Positions 1 through 5,650 of a stretch of DNA of 5,650 nucleotides are shown here, piece after piece. The notes under the pieces were generated by a model, which worked only from the letters and a program-made list of their open reading frames with translations, did not search any database and was not told the origin of the DNA. Positions within the stretch are counted from its first letter, which is position 1; each line of letters opens with the position of its first letter. This DNA is from Flavobacteriales bacterium (lineage in GTDB: Bacteria; Bacteroidota; Bacteroidia; Flavobacteriales; BACL11). A program made the position numbers and the translations under genes. The stretch lies in the NCBI GenBank assembly GCA_002724895.1, contig PBQB01000025.1, positions 10,242-15,891 of the forward strand. Direction: 5' to 3'.

Positions 1-945
1 TTGATCTTGATTTTCATATAAATATTTCATTTTGAAGCCAAATTCCCTCATATTATTACAAATAAAACCAGTATTTTTATTCATTATTAGATCATAACTA
101 GCTCCCACTTCTTTTGTGGTAATTACAGGTAATGATGATGATAGTGCTTCATTCACTACTAAACCCCAAGGCTCAAAAATAGATGGTAATACAAAACAGG
201 ATGCATTATGATATTCATTAATCAACTTTCTGTCAGTAAGTTTTCCTAGATAAATAATTTGATTAAAATTATATTGTTTTTTAAGAAGTTCAAGTTTACT
301 ACCAGATCCTACTATTTTAAGAATGGCGTTAGTATTTTTAAAGTGTTTTATAAATATTTTAATTAATGATTCAATACCTTTTTCTAATTCAATTCTTCCA
401 ACAAAAAGAAAAGTAAAATTTACAGGCTTTTTTTTATGTTTGAAGAAAAAATTAGAATTATTTACCATCATTGGCATTAAAAATATTCTTTTTTTGTTCA
501 TTCCATAACTATAAAATAATTTTTTATGATTATTAGAACCTCCTGGAAAACCGAGAATATATTTATTTCTAAATATTATATTTAAGTATATCCATTTAAT
601 AAGTCTTAATAATATATTTCTTTTAATTGTATACTGTGAATCTGACTCTATAGCAATAATTTTTTTTTTAATTGAAAGGATATTTAGAAAAAAATTTAAT
701 AAAAAGACGTAATTATTATATCCATTTACAATAATAAAATCATTTTGATTAAAAATTTTAAATATTAAATTTATACGAGCTAAAAATGATAATTTGTCTA
801 GAAATATTTTATTATTAATATATTTATTTTCAACATAAGTAGTTGATTTTATAAAGCAATAATCTATGTTGTTTCGTTTATGTACATTTTGAGCTAAATT
901 AATTGTATATCTAGCAGGCTCAACAAAATAAGTAAAGACTTTCAA
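1..945 (-). CDS. GT4-family glycosyltransferase, 3' end beyond window
   Basis: The frame is open for 315 codons from a TTG at 945 down to base 1 with no stop, so the C-terminus (perhaps 40-70 residues, going by usual GT4 length) is missing. It reads as a retaining GT-B glycosyltransferase that moves a sugar from a nucleotide donor onto a lipid-linked glycan at the cytoplasmic face. The second Rossmann domain begins with FLFVGRIELEKG (G183, R184, K189), the usual GT4 phosphate-binding Arg/Lys region. The EX7E motif follows in EPWGLVVNEALSSSLPVI (E258 and E266). The N-terminus (KVFTYFVEPARYTINLAQNV) is less typical and lacks the usual Gly-rich loop. The TTG start was chosen because it overlaps the TGA of the acyltransferase gene as TTGA, the N-terminal beta strand starts right there, and the first in-frame ATG comes only about 160 codons later. 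There is no clear Shine-Dalgarno site. Donor and acceptor sugars cannot be read from the sequence. Confidence 0.92.
   Translation of the reverse strand, partial: MKVFTYFVEPARYTINLAQNVHKRNNIDYCFIKSTTYVENKYINNKIFLDKLSFLARINLIFKIFNQNDFIIVNGYNNYVFLLNFFLNILSIKKKIIAIESDSQYTIKRNILLRLIKWIYLNIIFRNKYILGFPGGSNNHKKLFYSYGMNKKRIFLMPMMVNNSNFFFKHKKKPVNFTFLFVGRIELEKGIESLIKIFIKHFKNTNAILKIVGSGSKLELLKKQYNFNQIIYLGKLTDRKLINEYHNASCFVLPSIFEPWGLVVNEALSSSLPVITTKEVGASYDLIMNKNTGFICNNMREFGFKMKYLYENQDQ
660..669 (-). repeat. A10 homopolymer inside the GT4 coding region
   Basis: The minus strand carries ten A in a row, read as Lys-Lys-Lys plus the first base of an Ile codon in the GT4 frame (about residues 93-96). It is the longest single-base run I noticed in the window. 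Slippage of one base here would truncate the enzyme early. In DNA this AT-rich a run of ten can arise by chance, so a switching role is only possible, not shown. Confidence 0.6.
942..945 (-). promoter_or_regulatory. TTGA stop/start overlap of acyltransferase and GT4 genes
   Basis: On the minus strand the four bases TTGA hold the proposed TTG start of the GT4 gene (945-943) and the TGA stop of the acyltransferase gene (944-942). It is the TTG version of the common ATGA coupling junction. No purine-rich ribosome-binding site is seen just upstream (TTTATAAAAAATTATT), so initiation probably depends on ribosomes arriving from the preceding gene. Confidence 0.65.
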
Positions 946-1976
946 AATAATTTTTTATAAATTAACTTAATTTTTTCAAGTAGTATATTAACTATAATAG
1001 ATTTAATATTATTGAAATAGTTAAAATGTATATCCACATGAAACAAATCCTTAAATATCGGTGCAAAATTAGATGTTTTATAAAAATAACGACCTCTACC
1101 AAAATTTATTTCTAAATTATTCTTTTCTGAATAACTTTTAATAAAATTGGAATAATTTGCAATATTTAACATCTTTTGATTAGAATATAAATCTATCCAA
1201 AAAAGAAATTTATTTTCTAAAAGTTTTAATATTATATTAACAGCCACAATTTTATCATTTTCCTTTAAAATACTTAAAACAATTGCATCTTTTTTATATA
1301 ATTCATTAATTAGTTTAATCATATTAGAACTTAAAAAATTCTTATTTCTTATTGATAAATCTATCATTATTCTCTTAAGTTCATTAATTTCATTAATTGG
1401 AAAGGAATCTTTAGAACTATAATAAATATCAAATTCTTTATTTTTATGATATTTAAGAGCTTTTCTTATCCTGTGTTTTTCATGAGATTTGTAATGCTTA
1501 ATATTATAAGGAAATTCTCCTATTGCAGTATTTAAATATGAATATTCAGAAATTTTTCTTTTAGTTTTATATTTTAAATCTAGATTCTTTAAAGATTTAA
1601 ATAAACATGAACTTTCACATAAATTTGTAAAACTAATTTTTGATATCTTTAAATTATTTCTAATAAATTTATAAATCTCTAAAAAATTAATTGAATAATT
1701 TGCTATAGAATCACAAAAATCAATATGTTCATAATTTATAAATTTTAATTCCTTCTTTCTATTTATGTAAAGAGGGAAAATACACTTTTTGTTATTATCA
1801 GTAACTAATATAATACATAACTTATTTTTACAATCTTTAGAAAGAATATTTTCCCATGAATAATAATTGAACTCAAAAGATTGAAAAATAGAATAGTTAT
1901 TATTTCTAAATAATATTTCCCAATCTTCTTTTAGTTTTATAAAACCATTAATATCTTTAATACATTCAATTTTCAT
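942..1976 (-). CDS. FemAB/GNAT-like acyltransferase (BioF2-like / CelD-type acetyltransferase domain)
   Basis: This is a 344-residue soluble protein with no signal peptide. It resembles the GNAT-related FemAB-like proteins (Acetyltransf_6, often labelled CelD-like or BioF2-like) that are common in exopolysaccharide clusters. Visible landmarks are FQSFEFNYYSW near residues 31-41 (family-typical N-terminal 'F.s.eW...W' region), a basic stretch KSHEKHRIRKALKY at 163-176, a second GNAT half with AIVLSILKENDKIVAVNIIL at 231-250, and NFGRGRYFYKTSNF at 291-304, which matches the family's C-terminal 'dFgrGdxxYK..f' signature with the Asp replaced by Arg. Relatives transfer acyl or aminoacyl groups to amines; here the target is probably an amino sugar of the repeat unit or its nucleotide precursor, but that is inference from context. 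The ATG at 1976 overlaps the end of the polymerase gene by 11 bases. The stop TGA (944-942) overlaps the TTG start of the GT4 gene. The C-terminal tail after residue about 315 is Ile/Lys-rich and has no recognised function. Confidence 0.83.
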   Translation of the reverse strand: MKIECIKDINGFIKLKEDWEILFRNNNYSIFQSFEFNYYSWENILSKDCKNKLCIILVTDNNKKCIFPLYINRKKELKFINYEHIDFCDSIANYSINFLEIYKFIRNNLKISKISFTNLCESSCLFKSLKNLDLKYKTKRKISEYSYLNTAIGEFPYNIKHYKSHEKHRIRKALKYHKNKEFDIYYSSKDSFPINEINELKRIMIDLSIRNKNFLSSNMIKLINELYKKDAIVLSILKENDKIVAVNIILKLLENKFLFWIDLYSNQKMLNIANYSNFIKSYSEKNNLEINFGRGRYFYKTSNFAPIFKDLFHVDIHFNYFNNIKSIIVNILLEKIKLIYKKLF

Positions 1977-3102
1977 TATTAGATTTTAATTGATATTTAT
2001 AAAAAGATAATTTAGATAATGAAAACCAAAATAATATTGTTATAAATTCATTTATTCCAACTATTAAGGATTCATAAATACTAGCAATCAAAGTATACAA
2101 TAATATAAAAACATAAATATGCACTTGATTATTTGAAATATGCTTGATTATTAAAATAAATGCTTTTCTTAGAATAATAATTAATGACATAGAACCAAAA
2201 AATATCCCAAGTTGTGTTAAAATTGCTAAGTAACCATTGTGCGCACCAATAATTTGTGATTTTAAATATACAGGTACTAAGGATTTATCTAAATATGCAT
2301 ATTTATCTAATCCGTATCCAGTATATAACTTATTTGATATTGATTTAATAGCATATTCATATTGTATAATTCGATCATTTAATAAAGTTTGTGTAGCCAA
2401 TCGATTAATACTAGTTTCAAATTGAAAATTACTGACAATAAAAAATAATATTACACCCATTAAAGAAAAACCCACATTTTTAAAAGAAATACCATAACGA
2501 ATCAGAAATGCCAATACCAAAGCTACTATAACTCCTCTAGACCCTGTAGATAATGATAAGATCATAAAAAAAATCATCATAAATACTTGAAATTTATTCT
2601 TATTTAATTTAAAAAATAAGATAGCAAAAGAAATAACTGAAAATGATGCATATGCATTAGGGTTCCACATTATTCCACTATATCTACCTTGAAATAAATT
2701 TGGATTAAATACTAATCCTGCTAGACAAATCAAAAAAATTATATTAACTAAATAATTTAAAAAGTTTGTTTTATAAAAAGAAAAATTAATGAATATTGAA
2801 GATGAAATTATTGTAAACTGTAAAAAACGAGCAATTAGATATTTTATGGATTCAATTTCAGAAAGGTTATGAAAAATTAAAAAATAAATAAAATTAATTA
2901 GATTAAGAAATAATAAAAATGAAAATGCTTTATGAAATATTATTTTCTTTATTTGATTTGGATTAGATACTATCACAATAGACATTAAACCCATAAGTAG
3001 TAAAAAAAATTGATTTCCAATTTGATAAAAGGGTTTTATAGATAATAAAATAGTATTTAAAATAAAAAGAAGTGCACTATATTTAAATAAAAATCTAAAC
3101 AT
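1966..3102 (-). CDS. wzy: O-antigen/capsule repeat-unit polymerase (Wzy-type, O-antigen ligase fold)
   Basis: This 378-residue integral membrane protein has about 11-12 predicted hydrophobic segments (roughly 8-21, 31-47, 60-77, 93-107, 115-133, 150-165, 171-185, 190-203, 212-224, 291-319, 328-348, 350-366). A hydrophilic loop lies at about 226-289. Family landmarks of the Wzy_C/O-antigen ligase group are RYSGIMWNPNAYAS (140-153), STGSRG (185-190, with R189 at a helix start), GYGLD (262-266) in the large loop, and AHNGYLAILTQLG (287-299), where H288 corresponds to the conserved His of this fold. Polymerases of this type join lipid-linked repeat units at the periplasmic face. Sequence alone does not separate Wzy from WaaL ligase; placement between a flippase and glycosyltransferases favours Wzy. 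The ATG at 3102 overlaps the upstream GT11-like gene by 8 bases, and the end overlaps the acyltransferase gene by 11. The leader is A-rich, with no clear ribosome-binding site. Confidence 0.88.
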   Translation of the reverse strand: MFRFLFKYSALLFILNTILLSIKPFYQIGNQFFLLLMGLMSIVIVSNPNQIKKIIFHKAFSFLLFLNLINFIYFLIFHNLSEIESIKYLIARFLQFTIISSSIFINFSFYKTNFLNYLVNIIFLICLAGLVFNPNLFQGRYSGIMWNPNAYASFSVISFAILFFKLNKNKFQVFMMIFFMILSLSTGSRGVIVALVLAFLIRYGISFKNVGFSLMGVILFFIVSNFQFETSINRLATQTLLNDRIIQYEYAIKSISNKLYTGYGLDKYAYLDKSLVPVYLKSQIIGAHNGYLAILTQLGIFFGSMSLIIILRKAFILIIKHISNNQVHIYVFILLYTLIASIYESLIVGINEFITILFWFSLSKLSFYKYQLKSNNEN

Positions 3103-3943
3103 TTTTTAAATTTTCTATTAGCTTTTTTGGTACTAAATCATTATAATCTAATTCACCTTCATAAATAGACTTGTTTAACATGATTGATTGTCTCATTTGT
3201 CCAGGAAACCAAATAGTAGGATTTTGACCTATAAAAGAAGCCCACATACTAAATGTACTTCCAGAAGATATGATTAGTTTACATTCACTTAAAGCAATCA
3301 TGTCTGAAATTGATTCACCTAGATTTATTCTTGTACAATTATAAATTTTTAATATTTCAATTAACTCTTCATCTTGTCCATCAGAGAATATATAAATAGG
3401 TAATTTTGAAATTTGTTGAATTTTATTAATTATATTTATATACCATTTAATTGGAATTTTAAGGTTCCAATTACCTTTTCTTAAACCTGCTTCGTTTTCT
3501 TCTTTGGTAAAATCTCCCAATCTAATATGAACTCCAATACGATTTTTATGTAAACTTTTTAATTTTATTAAATTTTCTTTTTGGATAATACTAATTAATC
3601 TCTTTTTAATAATTGATTGGTGTTGTAATATTGGTTCAAATAAATTACGCATTCCTTTAAAAATTAAAACATTGTTAGAAAAATTCAATAGATAAAATTT
3701 TTTAAATCCAGATATTGTATTTTTTTCATAAAATAAATTAGAATAAAATCTTTTATCTTTTTCTCTCCTTAAAATAGTACCTATTTTAAATGTATTCCAA
3801 GTTGTAGAAATTCTATTACATTTGTTTCTATGTTCATATACAACAGATCTTGCCCAAGGAAATAATAAATTACCAAGACCAGGACCTCCTATTCTAAAGC
3901 CTAAGCTTTCCATTTTACTTAATGAGACAAAAATATATTTCAT
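3095..3943 (-). CDS. GT11-like glycosyltransferase (alpha-1,2-fucosyltransferase type)
   Basis: At 282 residues this is close to the usual length (about 290) of bacterial GT11 enzymes, which transfer L-fucose from GDP-fucose to galactose or a related sugar. An N-terminal GGPGLGNLLFPWA (19-31) corresponds to the family's 'GGLGNQmFqyA' opening, with an extra Pro/Gly. HIRLGDF (139-145) is the donor-binding HxRxGD motif, with R141 the key Arg. IYIFSDG (183-189) is the 'fyiFSDD' motif, and SDMIALSEC (213-221) plus SSGSTFSMWASFIG (226-239) match 'DlxlMs.C.hnIiaNSsFSwWga'. The changes HxRLGD for HxRRGD and SSGSTFSMW for NSSFSWW make it a divergent member, so fucose as donor is likely but not certain; no GDP-fucose synthesis gene lies in the window. 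The ATG at 3943 shares one base with the flippase TGA (TGATG), a classic coupling junction. A weak AGAAG sits seven bases upstream. The stop TAG overlaps the polymerase gene start. Confidence 0.83.
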   Translation of the reverse strand: MKYIFVSLSKMESLGFRIGGPGLGNLLFPWARSVVYEHRNKCNRISTTWNTFKIGTILRREKDKRFYSNLFYEKNTISGFKKFYLLNFSNNVLIFKGMRNLFEPILQHQSIIKKRLISIIQKENLIKLKSLHKNRIGVHIRLGDFTKEENEAGLRKGNWNLKIPIKWYINIINKIQQISKLPIYIFSDGQDEELIEILKIYNCTRINLGESISDMIALSECKLIISSGSTFSMWASFIGQNPTIWFPGQMRQSIMLNKSIYEGELDYNDLVPKKLIENLKNV

Positions 3944-3945
3944 CA
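3941..3945 (-). promoter_or_regulatory. TGATG stop/start junction of flippase and GT11-like genes
   Basis: Read on the minus strand, the flippase TGA (3945-3943) and the GT11-like ATG (3943-3941) share one base. Such a junction normally lets the terminating ribosome restart on the next gene, coupling the two products. Only a weak purine stretch (AGAAG, seven bases before the ATG) supports independent initiation. Confidence 0.75.
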
Positions 3946-5388
3946 GAAAACTTCTTTTATAATTTTTAAAACTGATTTATACATTAAACCAAAAAATAAT
4001 AAATATATTAAAATAGGAAGTAGTATGTAATGATATAAATTAAATGAAAAATCTTGATTTATGGAAAAAAACATTATTAAAATAGTTAAAAAAATAAGAA
4101 TAATGAGCCCCTTACTAAAAGGACTAATCTTTAGTTTTTTATTTATTAAAAATAGTTGACTTGCATTAACAAATAACATAAATAAAACATACAAAATAAC
4201 TACACTTTTCATACCAAAAATAGGAATTAATAAAAGTGAAAATATGGTAAGTAAAACACCTCTAAAAAATTGTATTTGTAAATTTTCTTTTTCTAAACCT
4301 GCCATTATCATTAAAGTTCCTGAACTTCCTGAAACTAATGAAAGTAATCCACCTGCGAGCATAAAAAATAAATAATTTTTATATTGTAACATATCATGTG
4401 CATATAAACTTAATATTTCATCTGAAAAAATTGTTAGAATTATTACCAAAGGTATTGTGAATAAATTAATTAAAAATGTGGTTTTCTTATATAAACTATT
4501 TAGTTCGTTAATTTTATTTTCACCATATAGTTTAGAAATAGCTGGTGCAAATATTTTATTTAAGTTGATTAGAAGAAATGTTGTTAAAGCAGTTAACGAT
4601 AATAAAATATTATATCCACCAACATGATGCATTGGTAGTTTAATACTAATAATAAACAATAATATTTGAGATGAAAAGAATGAAATTATCGAATTATAGA
4701 ACATTTTTCTTCCATAATTTATCATTTTTTTATCTGATCTTACTTCACTTGAAGTAGATTTCACAAAGATTGAAAATTCATTTTTAGTAAATAAATATAA
4801 TAAAATTGCCAATACTAAAATTTGTGTTATTAGTTCAATCAAAATAAAATAAATAATATTATTTGTATAATAAAAAATTATGAAAGTTAAAGTAGCTCTT
4901 AATGAAATTGAAATAAAATTTCCATATAATACAATTTCTTTAATCTTAAGTTTTGCACGATAAAGAGAGATAACTACTCCAAACACCATACTAATTGGAA
5001 CATGGATACACATTAAAATTAGAATTAAACTTAGACCATCAATATCATTGTATAGAAAGTTATTTATATGATCTGATAGAAAAAAGATTACTATAACAAA
5101 TAAAGATCCAACAATTAAAGAAAATTTGAGAAAAATATTAGATATTCTCTTTGCTTTCTCTAGATCCTTATCTATAAAATCAGGTAAAAATTTAATTATT
5201 ATAAATGGAATTCCTAAAGATAATATTGTTTCAGAGATTGATGAGAATGTTTGTGCAGTAACATATTTTCCCCAGCTAACTAGTCCAACAATATCTATTA
5301 AATAAATTTTTAAAAAAAAACCAACTAAAAAACCAAACAATGCTCCTAATATTCCCCAATTTGTTTCTCTAAGTATTAATCGAAGCAT
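3943..5388 (-). CDS. wzx: Polysaccharide repeat-unit flippase (Wzx, MOP/PST family)
   Basis: This 481-residue protein has about 14 hydrophobic segments: near 11-33, 50-66, 88-104, 118-140, 152-173, 176-199, 231-250, 256-274, 302-321, 338-358, 376-392, 394-414, 427-442 and 450-470. Length and layout are those of Wzx flippases, which carry undecaprenyl-diphosphate-linked repeat units from the cytoplasmic to the periplasmic face of the inner membrane. Family features include GLVSWGKY after the first helix (35-42), LYRAKLKIK after the fourth (142-150), LNKIFAPAISKLYGE before helix 9 (276-290) and MAGLEKEN (362-369) between helices 10 and 11. The ATG at 5388 is the first standard start in this frame: the frame upstream is closed by a TAA at 5418-5416. 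It overlaps the upstream gene by 13 bases and lacks a Shine-Dalgarno site. An ATG five bases earlier (5393) is out of frame and belongs to the upstream gene. Wzx proteins diverge strongly, so substrate cannot be inferred. Confidence 0.94.
   Translation of the reverse strand: MLRLILRETNWGILGALFGFLVGFFLKIYLIDIVGLVSWGKYVTAQTFSSISETILSLGIPFIIIKFLPDFIDKDLEKAKRISNIFLKFSLIVGSLFVIVIFFLSDHINNFLYNDIDGLSLILILMCIHVPISMVFGVVISLYRAKLKIKEIVLYGNFISISLRATLTFIIFYYTNNIIYFILIELITQILVLAILLYLFTKNEFSIFVKSTSSEVRSDKKMINYGRKMFYNSIISFFSSQILLFIISIKLPMHHVGGYNILLSLTALTTFLLINLNKIFAPAISKLYGENKINELNSLYKKTTFLINLFTIPLVIILTIFSDEILSLYAHDMLQYKNYLFFMLAGGLLSLVSGSSGTLMIMAGLEKENLQIQFFRGVLLTIFSLLLIPIFGMKSVVILYVLFMLFVNASQLFLINKKLKISPFSKGLIILIFLTILIMFFSINQDFSFNLYHYILLPILIYLLFFGLMYKSVLKIIKEVF
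5312..5320 (-). repeat. T9 homopolymer near the 5' end of the flippase gene
   Basis: Nine T in a row on the minus strand encode part of Gly-Phe-Phe-Leu at residues 23-26, in the first membrane helix. A one-base slip would abolish the flippase near its start. The run is easily explained by Phe-rich coding in AT-rich DNA. Confidence 0.55.
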
Positions 5389-5648
5389 TTCATTTTGTTT
5401 AGAAAAGAAAAAAGTTTATTTGGATCAGACCTGAAAGGAATGAAGATCAATTTAATTTTTTTATTATAAAAAGCCTTTTTATAAATGGATTCTGTTTTTT
5501 TGTATAATTCATTGGAAGTTATAAAATTAGAATTTGGTAATGAAGCTAAATTATTAAGGTTTTTATTAAATAAAAAAAACTCGCTAGTTAGAATTGGAAG
5601 GGATAATCTAACTAATTCCTCAGAACTTATATCCTTAATTTCAAAAGT
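5376..5648 (-). CDS. C-terminal part of an unrecognised protein, 5' end beyond window
   Basis: This is the only minus-strand frame open from the right edge (the other two hit stops within the first 25 bases). It gives 90 residues before a TAA at 5378-5376. Same strand and a 13-base overlap with the flippase start support a real coupled gene of the same operon. I do not recognise the family. The fragment is soluble-looking and Lys/Asn/Leu/Phe-rich, with SSEELVRLSLPIL and NFITSNELYKKTESIYKKAF as probable helical parts, then a hydrophobic strand KIKLIFIPFRSDP followed by KLFSFLNKMKCFD at the very end. That alternation would suit the last alpha/beta units of a cytoplasmic enzyme such as a sugar-modifying enzyme or glycosyltransferase, but this is a guess from context. 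The amino-terminal part, needed for assignment, lies outside the window. Confidence 0.75.
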   Translation of the reverse strand, partial: TFEIKDISSEELVRLSLPILTSEFFLFNKNLNNLASLPNSNFITSNELYKKTESIYKKAFYNKKIKLIFIPFRSDPNKLFSFLNKMKCFD

Positions 5649-5650
5649 GT

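Noticed and set aside
421..440. T-rich runs that could look like intrinsic terminators
   Set aside because: They fall inside coding frames, have no stable GC-rich stem before them and are common at this base composition.
323..508. A 61-codon plus-strand open frame
   Set aside because: It lies wholly inside the GT4 gene on the opposite strand, has a low-complexity Lys/Phe/Ile product and no ribosome-binding site; the minus-strand frame carries clear GT4 motifs.
2237..2425. A 62-codon plus-strand open frame
   Set aside because: It is antisense to the polymerase gene, across the conserved GYG and AHNGYL region, and has no recognisable product.
1966..3102. Reading the polymerase-like gene as a WaaL O-antigen ligase
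   Set aside because: The fold is shared, but the gene is inside the repeat-unit assembly cluster next to a flippase and transferases; WaaL usually sits with lipid A-core genes. It remains a minor alternative.
1..5650. A hidden mobile element, CRISPR array, toxin-antitoxin or defence system
   Set aside because: No inverted repeats, spaced direct repeats, transposase, nuclease or other defence-type motifs were seen; the window is fully covered by polysaccharide genes.

Overview
The window is an AT-rich stretch (roughly a quarter G+C, judged from a few lines by eye) that is coding almost end to end on the minus strand. It is the inside of a bacterial surface-polysaccharide (O-antigen or capsule) gene cluster of the Wzx/Wzy type. 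The organism cannot be named from sequence alone. The low G+C, TGA used as a stop, Lys/Asn/Ile-rich proteins, and A/T-rich leaders without a clear Shine-Dalgarno site would fit a Bacteroidota (flavobacterial) genome, but other AT-rich bacteria are possible.

In transcription order (high to low coordinates) the genes are: the C-terminal 90 residues of an unrecognised protein (ends at 5376); a Wzx-type flippase (5388-3943); a GT11-like, fucosyltransferase-type glycosyltransferase (3943-3095); a Wzy-type polymerase/ligase-fold membrane protein (3102-1966); a FemAB/GNAT-like acyltransferase (1976-942); and a GT4 glycosyltransferase that starts at a TTG at 945 and runs off the left edge. Every gene overlaps the next, by 13, 1, 8, 11 and 4 bases, so there is no intergenic DNA. 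I see no promoter, terminator, RNA gene, CRISPR or mobile element. This looks like the middle of one long, translationally coupled operon.

The likely division of labour is as follows. The GT4 and GT11-like enzymes add sugars to a lipid-linked repeat unit at the cytoplasmic face. The FemAB/GNAT-like protein probably adds an acyl or aminoacyl group to a sugar or its precursor. Wzx moves the finished unit across the inner membrane, and Wzy joins the units outside. The initiating transferase and the nucleotide-sugar synthesis genes are not in the window. I found no convincing new type of biological system. The points most worth a second look are the unassigned upstream gene, the acyltransferase, the divergent GT11-like enzyme and the non-ATG start of the GT4 gene.
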